Shown piece by piece: positions 34,563-43,263 of a stretch of 64,000 nucleotides of DNA (the first letter of the stretch is position 1; each line of letters opens with the position of its first letter). This DNA is from PALSA-1004 sp963829085. GTDB lineage: Bacteria; Pseudomonadota; Gammaproteobacteria; Burkholderiales; SG8-41. The position numbers and the translations under genes are program-made. The stretch spans positions 248,001 to 312,000 of the forward strand of contig CAWHHJ010000017.1 of assembly GCA_963829085.1 (NCBI GenBank), given 5' to 3'. A model generated the notes under the pieces. The model saw only the letters and a list, made by a program, of their open reading frames with translations. It searched no databases and was not told the DNA's origin.

Positions 34563-34588
34563 GTCTATACTGTCAAGGAGAACAGACG

Positions 34589-34891
34589 ATGGCCGCTAAG
34601 AAAAAAGCTAGCAAGAAAGCCGCAAAGAAAAAATCAGGACGCAAACCAAGCGCAGCATTCATGAAGCCGATGCAAATCTCCGGTTCCCTCGGGGCAGTGA
34701 TTGGCGCCGGTCCCTATCCGCGTACTGAAGTCACCAAAAAACTATGGGGATACATCAAGAAGCACGGTCTTCAAGACAGCAAGAACCGCCGTATGATCAA
34801 CGGCGATGACAAACTCAGAGAAGTGTTCGGCGGCAAAAAGCAGGTGTCGATGTTCGACATGACCAAACTGGTCAGCAAACACCTCAAGTAA
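34589..34891 (+). CDS. SWIB/MDM2 domain protein
   Basis: A 100-residue protein made of a Lys/Ala-rich basic tail (residues 1-25, AKKKASKKAAKKKSGRK) and one SWIB domain (MKPMQISGSLGAVIGAGPYP, TKKLWGYIKKHGLQD, LREVFGGKKQVSMFDMTKLV). The start at 34589 follows a perfect AAGGAG. Bacterial SWIB proteins occur in chlamydiae and many proteobacteria and are assumed to bind DNA or act on chromosome structure; the histone-H1-like tail supports this but the role is not proven. A strong intrinsic terminator follows. Confidence 0.9.
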   Translation: MAAKKKASKKAAKKKSGRKPSAAFMKPMQISGSLGAVIGAGPYPRTEVTKKLWGYIKKHGLQDSKNRRMINGDDKLREVFGGKKQVSMFDMTKLVSKHLK

Positions 34892-34908
34892 ACGCCCTAC
34901 TTCCGGAT

Positions 34909-34946
34909 AACGGCCGCGACTGCAGCAGCAGCGCGGCCGTTTTTTA
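34909..34946 (+). terminator. Intrinsic terminator after the SWIB gene
   Basis: AACGGCCGCG (34909-34918) pairs with CGCGGCCGTT (34932-34941), a ten-base perfect stem with a 13-base loop, followed by a T run to 34945. It ends the SWIB transcript before the convergent MFS gene. Confidence 0.85.
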
Positions 34947-34960
34947 TTGCGCCGGGGGCG

Positions 34961-36097
34961 TTATGCCGCCGGTTTGCGCAATACCCAGCCACCCGCAACA
35001 AGCGCTATCGCCATTGTCCAGAATACCGGCGTCATGCCGAGTGCCGCGCCCAGCGCGCCAAACATGAGCGGAATTGCGCTCTGGCTGATGTTGATCAGAA
35101 AAGTGCGGACACCGATCGCTTCGGCGCCGCGTCCCTGCGGTGCTTTGTTGTAAAGCAGCGTCATGATCATGGGCTGTGCGCCACCGAGCCCAATGCCCAG
35201 AAAAAAAGCGAGCGCGATGAGAACCGCCGCGGTCTTCACCAATGGGAAAATAAACAGCGCAATGCCGGTCGATATCATTGCGCCAATCAACATCTGCCAT
35301 TCGCTCACGCGATTGACGATTAGCGGCATCGCCAGTCGCACCACGAATACCGCGCCGCCGAAGGCGCCGAGAATAAGTCCAATCGTAGACGCGGACAGGT
35401 GAATCGTCGAGCCGTGGATCGGCACGACGAACGAAAACAGATCCCACACCATCGATAACAGACCACTGACGATGAAGACGCGCCGCATGCCGGGACTGCG
35501 CAACAGGTCGACCAGCCTGCGCTGGCGTGCGCCATGCGCGTCGGCGGGCTGACGCGGCACCTCGATGTGCTTCAGATAAAGCCCGACCAGTGCCGCGAGC
35601 GCAAAACATGCGAGCAGCAACATTGTCAGGCGATGACCGATCCAATCGATCGCAAAGCCCGCGATCATCGGTCCGAGGAAGCCTGAGGTCGAAAAGCCCA
35701 GAGCGAGCCAGCTGAAATTGCGGACACGGTCTTCCGGCTTACCGACCACCGCGGAAAAGTAATTGACGGCGATATGCAGCAGTATAAATCCCGAGCCGAC
35801 AACGCAGCTCGTGATGAAAAGCGCCGGCAACGCGGGCCACGCTACAGCGACCATGATGCCGGCAAATTCCAATGCGGCCGCGATCAACATCGGCCGGCGC
35901 ACACCGACGCGGTCGATCAAGCGTCCGACCGGAACTGAAAACGTCATTGGCACCAGCGCAAACAGCGAGAGCAACATGCCAACGGTAAATGGCGAAGCGT
36001 CCAGCTTTAAAGCGAACAGCGACAAAGTCACCCGGCATCCCGCATAGGCGAGATGCAGCATGATGGTCAGGGGTAGAACAAAGAAGAGTGATGACAC
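34961..36097 (-). CDS. Major facilitator superfamily transporter
   Basis: A 378-residue membrane protein with about 11-12 helices. The MFS signature between helices 2 and 3 is visible as VPVGRLIDRVGVRRPM, with an internal repeat in the second half (FFLGIGLGGAQPMIMTLLY). GTG start. It resembles the exporter/sugar-efflux side of the MFS, but there is no substrate clue. It converges with the SWIB gene and diverges from the dioxygenase at 36248 with 150 bases between. Confidence 0.85.
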   Translation of the reverse strand: MSSLFFVLPLTIMLHLAYAGCRVTLSLFALKLDASPFTVGMLLSLFALVPMTFSVPVGRLIDRVGVRRPMLIAAALEFAGIMVAVAWPALPALFITSCVVGSGFILLHIAVNYFSAVVGKPEDRVRNFSWLALGFSTSGFLGPMIAGFAIDWIGHRLTMLLLACFALAALVGLYLKHIEVPRQPADAHGARQRRLVDLLRSPGMRRVFIVSGLLSMVWDLFSFVVPIHGSTIHLSASTIGLILGAFGGAVFVVRLAMPLIVNRVSEWQMLIGAMISTGIALFIFPLVKTAAVLIALAFFLGIGLGGAQPMIMTLLYNKAPQGRGAEAIGVRTFLINISQSAIPLMFGALGAALGMTPVFWTMAIALVAGGWVLRKPAA

Positions 36098-36247
36098 GCG
36101 AGGAGCTACGCAGGTAAAGGACGATTTTACCCGTCTACCAGCGCGGGGTCGCGAACTATACGGGCAAGACGTGCTGCATCATTGCCCGCGCGCTGCTTGT
36201 TATACTCTTTCATTCCAAATCGAAGGCCGCAGCGGCGTTAGCAACAC

Positions 36248-37105
36248 ATGTCACAACGCGAAATGCACATCAGGCAGATTGCGGGGGCGCTCGGTGCCGA
36301 GGTGACCGGCATCGATCTCACTGGTGAGCTTGATGAGTCGATCGTGCATTCGCTGCGTCGCGCATGGCTCGAGCACTGTGTCATCTTCTTCCGCCGCCAG
36401 CAGTTGAGTCCCGCGAAGTTTCTCAAGGTGGCAGCACACTTCGGCACACCAATCGAGTATCCGTTTGTGAAAGGCATCGACGGTTTTCCGCAGATCACGC
36501 CGGTCGTGAAGCTCGAGCACGAACGCACCAATTTCGGCGGCATCTGGCATTCCGACACGACCTATCTCGACGCGCCGCCGATGGGCACGCTGCTGCTCGC
36601 GCTTGAAGTGCCGCCGGTCGGCGGCGATACGTTATTCGCCAATCAGTATCTTGCGTACGAAACCTTATCTGACGGACTCAAGCAAACGCTCGAGGGCTTG
36701 ATGGCGATTGCAAGCTCGTCGAAGGCGGACGTGAGCAAAACGCGTGAAGACCGCGTCAAGACGGATGGCCGCGATGATGCGCTGAAGGAATACAGTGCCG
36801 AGCATCCGGTGGTGCGCGTGCATCCCGAGACCGGACGCAAAGCGCTTTATGTCAATGTTGGCCACACCGCACGCTTCAAGGGATGGACAGCGGATGAAAG
36901 CGCGCCGCTGCTCAATTTCCTCTTTCAGCATCAAACGAAGCCAGAGTTCACCTGCCGGTTCAGTTGGGAGCCGGGCTCCATTGCATTCTGGGATAATCGC
37001 TGCGCGCAGCATCATCCGGTCAACGACTACCATGGCTTCCGCCGGGTCATGCATCGCGTGACACTCAAAGGCGATCGGCCGCGCGGATCGCGTACCGTTA
37101 CCTAG
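36248..37105 (+). CDS. TauD/TfdA-family 2-oxoglutarate-dependent dioxygenase
   Basis: Fe(II)/2-oxoglutarate oxygenase of 285 residues. The iron site is GGIWHSDTTYLDAPPMGTLL (HxD) near residue 102 and the distal histidine is in WDNRCAQHHPVNDYHGFRR. The 2-oxoglutarate-binding arginine follows in HRVTLKG. Relatives act on taurine, sulfonates, or aromatic ethers such as 2,4-D. The gene is followed 19 bases later by a Bug receptor gene, so the receptor probably supplies the substrate or a product. The exact compound is unknown. Confidence 0.9.
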   Translation: MSQREMHIRQIAGALGAEVTGIDLTGELDESIVHSLRRAWLEHCVIFFRRQQLSPAKFLKVAAHFGTPIEYPFVKGIDGFPQITPVVKLEHERTNFGGIWHSDTTYLDAPPMGTLLLALEVPPVGGDTLFANQYLAYETLSDGLKQTLEGLMAIASSSKADVSKTREDRVKTDGRDDALKEYSAEHPVVRVHPETGRKALYVNVGHTARFKGWTADESAPLLNFLFQHQTKPEFTCRFSWEPGSIAFWDNRCAQHHPVNDYHGFRRVMHRVTLKGDRPRGSRTVT

Positions 37106-37124
37106 CCGTGTTAAAGAGGTGACC

Positions 37125-38096
37125 ATGAAGATGACGTTTGTGCGGATTGCAGCATCATCGCTCGCCGCTTGCTGCCTCGTCCCGACGCATGCACAAACAT
37201 TTCCCGAACGGCCGATACGCTTCATCGTGCCGCAGACGCCCGGTGGTGCCTCTGACACGCTCGCGCGGATTACCGCGCAGAAGCTCGGCGATCAGTGGGG
37301 GCAGCAGATCGTCATCGACAATCGGGGCGGCGCCGGCGGCAACATCGGTACCGACATCGCAGCGAAGAGTCCCCCCGATGGCTACACCTGGTTGCTGGCT
37401 TACGTCGGCACGCACGCGATCAACGCCGCGCTATACAAAAAACTGCCTTTCAATCCGGACAAGGATTTTGCGCCGGCGGCAACACTCGCTACACTTCCGT
37501 TCCTCGTCATCGTCAACAATAATCTGCCCGTCAAAAACGTGCAGGATCTGATAGCGCTTGCAAAAGCGAAGCCCGGCGGTCTCTCGTACGGCTCCGCCGG
37601 CAGCGGATCCGTCAATCATTTAATCGGTGTAATGTTGAACTCGCTCGGCGGCGTCAACATCGTACATGTCCCCTACCGGGGTGCCGCTGCCGCGCTCACT
37701 GACACTATCAGCGGGCAAGTCCAGCTCTACTACGCCAGCATGCCGTCAGTTGTGCAGCAAGTGCGCGCCGGTGCAGTGCGCGCCATCGCCGTAACCAGCG
37801 CGCGACGCTCGGATGCGCTTAAGGATGTACCGACAATTGCTGAATCCGGCTATCCGGGTTTCGACGTCAATCCGTGGTTCGGCATTCTGCTTACGGCCGG
37901 TTCGCCATCCGCCGTTATCAAAAAGATCAACAGCGATGTGAATCAGATGCTGGCGCAGAAAGACGTAATTGAACGCTTCACCGGCCTCGGGGCCGTACCA
38001 TTTGCCAGCACACCCGAGCAATTTACCAAAATTGCGCACGAGGACATGGTCAAGTGGGCGAAGGTCGTCAAGGAGTCCGGCGCCACCGTCGACTGA
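37125..38096 (+). CDS. Bug/TctC-family periplasmic receptor (1 of 5)
   Basis: Binds a small organic acid in the periplasm. The ATG at 37125 is chosen for the AAGAGGTG site just before it. A signal peptide is present (ASSLAACCLVPTHAQ), then the family start FPERPIRFIVPQTPGGASDT, IVIDNRGGAGGNIGTD and VPYRGAAAALTD. No TctA/TctB membrane gene is nearby. Same operon as the dioxygenase upstream, which hints at uptake or sensing of the dioxygenase substrate. Confidence 0.92.
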   Translation: MKMTFVRIAASSLAACCLVPTHAQTFPERPIRFIVPQTPGGASDTLARITAQKLGDQWGQQIVIDNRGGAGGNIGTDIAAKSPPDGYTWLLAYVGTHAINAALYKKLPFNPDKDFAPAATLATLPFLVIVNNNLPVKNVQDLIALAKAKPGGLSYGSAGSGSVNHLIGVMLNSLGGVNIVHVPYRGAAAALTDTISGQVQLYYASMPSVVQQVRAGAVRAIAVTSARRSDALKDVPTIAESGYPGFDVNPWFGILLTAGSPSAVIKKINSDVNQMLAQKDVIERFTGLGAVPFASTPEQFTKIAHEDMVKWAKVVKESGATVD

Positions 38097-38137
38097 ACGG
38101 ACGAGTTATTGCGTTGACCCGTGTATCGTCATGCACG

Positions 38138-39040
38138 CTACTCGGGTGCAGGCTGATCGCGTTTCCAGGCTACTAATGCAACGCCGGCGCACGTCACGGC
38201 AATCCCGATAACGCTCACTGCCGTCGGCACGACTTTGAATAGTGCGAACTCGAGCACTACCGCGAATATCGGGGTCAGATAAAAAAGGCTCGTCACGCGC
38301 GTCGCCTCGCCATGACGCATCAATGTGTGGAGCGCGCTTACGGCGAGTATCGAGGCGCATATCACCAGAAATACAATCGCCGCAAACATGGGCCACGCCC
38401 AGCGGACGCTGAAGCCTTCCACGATCCAGGCGAGCGGTGCCAGCACCACGGCCGAGGCGATGAACTGAATGAGTGTCGATGTCCGTAAATCCACACGCGG
38501 ACAAAACACGCGCTGATACAGCGTACCCGCAGTGACCGCCAGCAGTGCCACGATGACGGCGATCAGGCTGCCGAGCGTCATCTCGCGGATATCGATTTTG
38601 TGCCACACGACGAGCACGACGCCCGCAAAACCAACCGCGATGCCGGCCCATTGGCGTGGCGACAGCCGCTCACCTAACCAGCGCGACGCGATGAATGCGG
38701 TCAGCAGCGGCTGCACAGTGAGCAGCACTGCGGTGATTCCGGCCGATACCCCGAGATATTGCGTGTAGTGGCTGCCGCCGAGATGCATCGCGTGCATGAG
38801 CAGTCCCGCAACGATGACATGCCCGAGCTCCGGACGCGACGCCGGCCACAACGGCCGCGTGATGAGCACGAGCGGCAGCATGCACAGGATACCGAAGATG
38901 AATCGCAGGGTAAGAAATGAGAACGGCGGCGCATACAGCATGCCGATCTTCGAGGCGAGGAATCCCGATCCCCAGATGGTGACGAAGTACCAGGCGAGAA
39001 ATGAATCGAACCAGCGGTGATCTGATAATCGTGTAGTCAC
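38138..39040 (-). CDS. DMT-superfamily (EamA) transporter
   Basis: A 300-residue protein with ten predicted helices arranged as two EamA repeats: FLAWYFVTIWGSGFLASKIG in the first and PMFAAIVFLVICASILAVSA in the second. Such proteins usually export amino acids or metabolites. GTG start with a poor ribosome-binding site. It converges with the Bug receptor gene at 37125 and diverges from the DUF47 gene. Confidence 0.85.
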   Translation of the reverse strand: MTTRLSDHRWFDSFLAWYFVTIWGSGFLASKIGMLYAPPFSFLTLRFIFGILCMLPLVLITRPLWPASRPELGHVIVAGLLMHAMHLGGSHYTQYLGVSAGITAVLLTVQPLLTAFIASRWLGERLSPRQWAGIAVGFAGVVLVVWHKIDIREMTLGSLIAVIVALLAVTAGTLYQRVFCPRVDLRTSTLIQFIASAVVLAPLAWIVEGFSVRWAWPMFAAIVFLVICASILAVSALHTLMRHGEATRVTSLFYLTPIFAVVLEFALFKVVPTAVSVIGIAVTCAGVALVAWKRDQPAPE

Positions 39041-39182
39041 GCGGGGAGCGCTGGTTGGTCACATCGTGCGCGCGAGTATACCTTGCGTGAAACGGTCTAC
39101 GGTCGACGGCAAACCGGCTAAACTACCGCCCTGTTCAGAGCACCGATGGCAAGCTTCAGTGGTGCGCAGATTGGAGAAGACG

Positions 39183-39809
39183 ATGTTCAGCCGCCTCATG
39201 CCTCGCGAAGGCAGATTTTTCGATTTATTCAGCGAGCACGCGCAGCAGATCGTGCTTGCGAGTGGTGAACTTGCTGCGCTCATGTCGAGCGGCGATGATC
39301 TGCAGCGGCGCGCCCACAATATCGAATCGATCGAGAAACGCGCCGACCGCATCGCGCGCAACACAATTGAGCTGCTGCATAAGACTTTCATTACGCCGCT
39401 CGACCGCGAAGACATCCATCAGCTTATCAGCAAGATGGATGACATCCTCGACTTGATCGAGGATGCGGCTCAACTCATGTTTTTGTATGACGTGCACGTT
39501 CCCACGGCTGAGGCGAAAAAACTCGCGGACATCTGCGTTACGTGCTGTGAGAAAGTGAAAGACGCGGTAACGCTGCTCTCAAACATGGACAATGCGGCCA
39601 GGATCATGGCGATTTGTGCGGATATCGATAGGCTCGAGTCGGAAGCCGACCATGTAATGCGTGCAGCTATCGCGCGGCTTTTCCGCGAGGAGCCGGACGT
39701 GCGCGAACTGATCAAGCTGCGCACCGTTTACGAACATCTGGAAACGGTGACCGACCGTTGCGAAGACGTCGCGAATATCATTCAGGGCATCGTGCTCGAG
39801 AACTCGTGA
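39183..39809 (+). CDS. DUF47-family protein (Pit accessory, PhoU-like)
   Basis: A 208-residue cytoplasmic helical protein of the PhoU-related DUF47 family, which commonly pairs with Pit-type phosphate transporters. Key pieces: LMPREGRFFDLFSEHA, the metal-site-like ESIEKRADRIARNTIELL and the mirrored VYEHLETVTDRCEDVANII. The ATG at 39183 has GGAGA eight bases upstream; the frame is open further upstream but lacks a start with support. The pit gene starts 68 bases later. Confidence 0.93.
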   Translation: MFSRLMPREGRFFDLFSEHAQQIVLASGELAALMSSGDDLQRRAHNIESIEKRADRIARNTIELLHKTFITPLDREDIHQLISKMDDILDLIEDAAQLMFLYDVHVPTAEAKKLADICVTCCEKVKDAVTLLSNMDNAARIMAICADIDRLESEADHVMRAAIARLFREEPDVRELIKLRTVYEHLETVTDRCEDVANIIQGIVLENS

Positions 39810-39876
39810 TCGCGCCGATCGGCTTCGGGCGGTTATCAGCCTTTCCTGCATTACCAGCGCACACGATCTCATTGGC

Positions 39877-40869
39877 ATGAGTATCCACGTCCTCATCTTG
39901 CTCATACTCGTTGCACTGGCGTTCGACTTCATGAACGGTTTTCACGACGCCGCGAACTCCATTGCAACAGTGGTTTCAACGCGCGTGCTGCGACCGCAAT
40001 GGGCCGTAGCCTGGGCCGCTTTTTTCAACTTCGTTGCATTCCTCTTGTTTGGCGCCGCCGTGGCGGCAACGATCGGCAAAGGAATAATCGATCCGAAAAT
40101 CGTCGACCATTACCTTATCTTCGGCGCGCTGGTAGGCGCCATCTCATGGAATATCATCACGTGGATTTACGGCATCCCATCGAGTTCTTCTCACGCCCTG
40201 ATCGGCGGTTTGGCCGGGGCAGCGGTGGCCAAAGGCGGGGTGCACACGCTCGTTGCCAGCGGTCTTATCAAGACCGCATTCGCTATCGTGCTGTCACCCG
40301 CCCTTGGCTTTTTCCTGGGCACATTGCTCATGGTTGCCGTCTCATGGATGTGCGCACGCCAGACGCCGCGCAGGGTCGATCGCTGGTTTCGCCGGCTCCA
40401 ACTGGTGTCCGCGGGCTTATATAGTCTTGGACACGGCGGCAATGATGCGCAGAAGACTATGGGCATCATCTGGATGCTGCTGATCGCGGGCGGCAGCCTG
40501 CAGGCGTCTGATGATTTGCCGCTGTGGGTGGTATTTGCGTGCTACGGCACGATTTCGCTGGGAACGCTGTTTGGCGGCTGGCGCATTGTAAAGACGATGG
40601 GCCAGCGCATCACCAAGCTGAAACCTGTGAGCGGCTTTTGCGCTGAGACTGGCGGAGCGATCACGCTGTTCCTGGCAACCGCGCTCGGAGTACCGGTGTC
40701 CACCACGCACACGATCACCGGCGCCGTGGTCGGCGTCGGGTCGGTGCAAAAACTTTCAGCAGTGCGGTGGGGGGTGGCAGGCAACATCGTGTGGGCATGG
40801 ATATTCACCATTCCATGCTCCGCCTTTGTTGCCGCCATGGCGTGGTGGCTTGCCCGCCTTTACATGTGA
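39877..40869 (+). CDS. pit: Low-affinity inorganic phosphate transporter (Pit family)
   Basis: Proton- or cation-linked phosphate permease of 330 residues with about ten helices. The two inverted PiT repeats carry the signatures DFMNGFHDAANSIATVVSTR near residue 17 and GHGGNDAQKTMGI in the second half, plus GVPVSTTHTITGAVVGVG. With the DUF47 gene it forms a low-affinity phosphate system that complements the Pst operon at 2.9-6.7 kb. At 330 residues it is the short, bacterial form. Confidence 0.94.
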   Translation: MSIHVLILLILVALAFDFMNGFHDAANSIATVVSTRVLRPQWAVAWAAFFNFVAFLLFGAAVAATIGKGIIDPKIVDHYLIFGALVGAISWNIITWIYGIPSSSSHALIGGLAGAAVAKGGVHTLVASGLIKTAFAIVLSPALGFFLGTLLMVAVSWMCARQTPRRVDRWFRRLQLVSAGLYSLGHGGNDAQKTMGIIWMLLIAGGSLQASDDLPLWVVFACYGTISLGTLFGGWRIVKTMGQRITKLKPVSGFCAETGGAITLFLATALGVPVSTTHTITGAVVGVGSVQKLSAVRWGVAGNIVWAWIFTIPCSAFVAAMAWWLARLYM

Positions 40870-40892
40870 CCGGCCGCTCAATGCCGCCGGTC
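40868..40892. repeat. Hairpin at the pit/bactofilin convergence
   Basis: GACCGGC at 40868-40874 and GCCGGTC at 40886-40892 are perfect reverse complements around an 11-base loop, starting in the pit stop codon region. There is no T run on either strand, so this would be at best a factor-aided transcript end. Confidence 0.35.
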
Positions 40893-40900
40893 GCAGCGTC

Positions 40901-41479
40901 TTAGCTGCTGAGCGACGAAGTCGCGGCTGGCTGTTGGCCGGTGCGAATACTGCTCGAGGTCGAGGGTGAGCTGCGCACGGATTTGCCATCGTCCGCGAGT
41001 TTGCTCACTTCGCCGGCAATTTCACCGCCTTCTTCGACGATCAGCTTCTTGTACGTAATCTTGCCGGAGACCCTGCCCGTCGCGTAGACGGTGAGCGTTT
41101 TGCGGACCGTCAGCTCGCCGGTGAAGGAGCCGCGGATTTCCGCGCTGTCGAGACCCGCGGTGCCTTGGAATGTACCGCCCGGCGCGATCTGAATCATGCG
41201 GCTGTCCATCGTCGCCTCGATATGCCCTTCAACGACCAGCGTATCGCAATCGGTGATCTCGACGCCCTTCATGCGGATGTTCGGACCGACAATCAGCTGG
41301 CTGCCGCGTCCTTCGCCCTCTTTACTGGCGGAAGCGCGGGCCGCGCGCTGACTTTCGTCATTCGCTTCATGCGACAGCGAACTGCGCACATTCGCGGGCG
41401 CTGGAGTGGCGCCGGGCTTGGTGGAGTTGTTTTCCGGTTTTGCGTCCTGACGCCCGAAGAATGATTCGCGTTGAAGCAT
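40901..41479 (-). CDS. Bactofilin (polymer-forming cytoskeletal protein)
   Basis: A 192-residue protein with a central right-handed beta-helix domain that polymerises without nucleotide: GPNIRMKGVEITDCDTLVVE, GHIEATMDSRMIQIAPGG, ELTVRKTLTVYATGRVSGKI. Long disordered Ser/Ala/Pro-rich tails flank it, as in known bactofilins. The ATG at 41479 has AAAAGGAAAT just upstream. Bactofilins shape cells and organise envelope enzymes. Here it is next to a C13 peptidase gene, not the usual M23 peptidase. Confidence 0.92.
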   Translation of the reverse strand: MLQRESFFGRQDAKPENNSTKPGATPAPANVRSSLSHEANDESQRAARASASKEGEGRGSQLIVGPNIRMKGVEITDCDTLVVEGHIEATMDSRMIQIAPGGTFQGTAGLDSAEIRGSFTGELTVRKTLTVYATGRVSGKITYKKLIVEEGGEIAGEVSKLADDGKSVRSSPSTSSSIRTGQQPAATSSLSS

Positions 41480-41778
41480 GCTGATTTCCTTTTGAAGAGT
41501 GATATTAAAAAGCACACGCGTGTGCGCGGGCTACGCCGCTTATTGTTTGCCTCCGGCGGGCTGAAAGCAACTGCTTTCACGCCTTCGTGCTCTGACAGAG
41601 GAAAAACAAAAAGTATTGCGGTGCTGCAGTTTTTATTGGTGCTGCCAGTTATTCCGCGCTCAGCAACAGCTATGCCATTCGGAGCTCTACTCATGTGATC
41701 GCTAAAACAGCGGCGCTTCACGTGCGGAACCAAAACGGTTCCGGCTGTTTTGGCGTTCACTATCAACCATCGCGCACA
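41480..41778. other. Intergenic region with three inverted repeats, between the C13 peptidase and bactofilin genes
   Basis: GCACACGCGTGTGC at 41512-41525 is a perfect 14-bp palindrome; on the minus strand it is followed by five T, so it could terminate leftward transcripts or act as an operator 33 bases before the bactofilin ATG. TGAAAGC/GCTTTCA at 41562-41579 and CCAAAAC/GTTTTGG at 41730-41753 are further stem-loops, the last one 25 bases after the peptidase stop. Confidence 0.45.
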
Positions 41779-43224
41779 TCATTCATGAGCCGGGGCGGAC
41801 GCGCGGGCCTTGGCGGCAGCCACACGCTCGCGCGCATAATTCTGTAATAACGGTGCGATGGCACTGCCCATCGCGATGCGCGGATCAGACGCATCATAAC
41901 CGTTTTCTTTCTCGCGCGCTGCAATCAGTGGCAGCGCCGAGCGGAACGCTTCCTCGAAAGAATAGGTCTGCTGCAACGCGTCGTTGAAATAGGCTTTGCC
42001 AAAATAAGTAAAGTCAGCGTCGTTGCTGCAGCCGAACGAATTGCGGTCGGCCGCCGATGCGGTGATCACCAGGGTATGGTCGTCACGCAGTGCGTCGATG
42101 AAGCCTCCTGAGTAACATGCGGACACTACGATCACCCGGTTCTTGATGCCGGACGCGTCGAGCATCGCGCGCAAACTTCCTGGGTCGACATCTTTCAGTT
42201 CCAGCGGGCGGAAGTCAAGTGCCAGCCGGTGGTCTTCTGAGCCGTGAGTGCTCAAAAACAGAAACAGCAGGTCTTCGTCGGTGTTCATAACTTCGCCGAC
42301 CCGCTTCAAAGCGCGCGCGAGACTGGTGCTGCTCGCGACCGGACTGATCTTGAGCGTACGAGCGTTATTCACAAGCTGAATCGAGCGGCCCTGCGCATCA
42401 AAGCGTTCATCGAACATCTTGGCTACCCACTGCACTTCCTTGCGGAAAACATCCTGATGCGCATAGCCGGCCACACCAATGAAGTAGAGGTCTGCTATGC
42501 CCGGCCGACCTGGCTGGATGGCCGCAAGCTCCCGATCGAGCAGCGCGGCTTCTCCGTATAGCGTCTCTTCACCGGCGGGCGAACCGCGCGAAGCATCGCC
42601 TTCGTTCTCGTCGTTGTCCGCCGGTATCCACAATGACCGCTCGTGATACGCCGATAACGGAAGGCCCATGAAAAGCGTGCAGACGACCAGTGCGGCGACC
42701 CGACGCGCCGGCGGTATTTCGAGAAGGCGCACGGCGGCCAGCAGCGCTGCCAGCGCTAGCCAAGCGGCAGGAAGACGATAGTACAAGTAACCAATGGCAG
42801 GCAGCCGCCGGATCTGCGGATGCACGAAGTAAGCGATGTAGTAGACGGCCAGCACGGCAGCGTCGATCACCAGCGCGACGCCGAACAAAAGCACCGCAAG
42901 TCGCGCGAGATCGTCCGTTGCGCGTCCGATCAACGCGAGTGCGACGGCCGTTGCCGTGACCACGGCGAACCCGAACGCAAACTCCGGCAGCGACGATTGC
43001 GCAAACTGTCCCCCGACCCCGATGCGGGCGACATCGATAGCGGTCGGTATCAGCGCCGCAACGACTGCGAAGGTCAACGCTTGTGCCCACGACGCCGTCA
43101 GTCGGTCGGCGCGCGGACGCATGAACACAGCAACACGCGCCGCTTCCGCGCAGTTACGGGTAAACGTCAGCAATGCGAGGTTGCCTTCATTGCGCTCTGT
43201 CGCCGGAAAGTTGCGCCCGGTCAC
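41779..43224 (-). CDS. Membrane-anchored C13 (legumain-like) family peptidase
   Basis: A 481-residue protein. The first 210 residues hold about five helices (including LPEFAFGFAVVTATAVALAL, LAVLLFGVALVIDAAVLAVY and VAALVVCTLFMGLPLSAY). The soluble half has a caspase-like fold with the catalytic histidine in FLSTHGSEDHRL (His327) and cysteine in VIVVSACYSGGF (Cys370), as in the C13 legumain/GPI-transamidase family. It is last in a leftward run behind an N-acyl-D-amino-acid deacylase (39-base gap) and a Bug receptor. The cleavage target is unknown. Confidence 0.85.
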   Translation of the reverse strand: MTGRNFPATERNEGNLALLTFTRNCAEAARVAVFMRPRADRLTASWAQALTFAVVAALIPTAIDVARIGVGGQFAQSSLPEFAFGFAVVTATAVALALIGRATDDLARLAVLLFGVALVIDAAVLAVYYIAYFVHPQIRRLPAIGYLYYRLPAAWLALAALLAAVRLLEIPPARRVAALVVCTLFMGLPLSAYHERSLWIPADNDENEGDASRGSPAGEETLYGEAALLDRELAAIQPGRPGIADLYFIGVAGYAHQDVFRKEVQWVAKMFDERFDAQGRSIQLVNNARTLKISPVASSTSLARALKRVGEVMNTDEDLLFLFLSTHGSEDHRLALDFRPLELKDVDPGSLRAMLDASGIKNRVIVVSACYSGGFIDALRDDHTLVITASAADRNSFGCSNDADFTYFGKAYFNDALQQTYSFEEAFRSALPLIAAREKENGYDASDPRIAMGSAIAPLLQNYARERVAAAKARASAPAHE

Positions 43225-43263
43225 CGGTAGGCAGCAGTCTCACGCCCCGCTGCAGGTGTGCTT

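Larger units (their letters stand above)
34139..34588. other. Intergenic region between egtB and the SWIB gene
   Basis: About 450 bases. It contains a leftward terminator (34143-34170), a candidate short leftward gene (34190-34309) and two overlapping hairpins next to the SWIB start (34537-34562). Nothing else was recognised. Confidence 0.5.

Noticed and set aside
39066..39182. Upstream extension of the DUF47 gene
   Set aside because: Extra residues lack family similarity; ATG 39183 has a GGAGA site and fits the family start.
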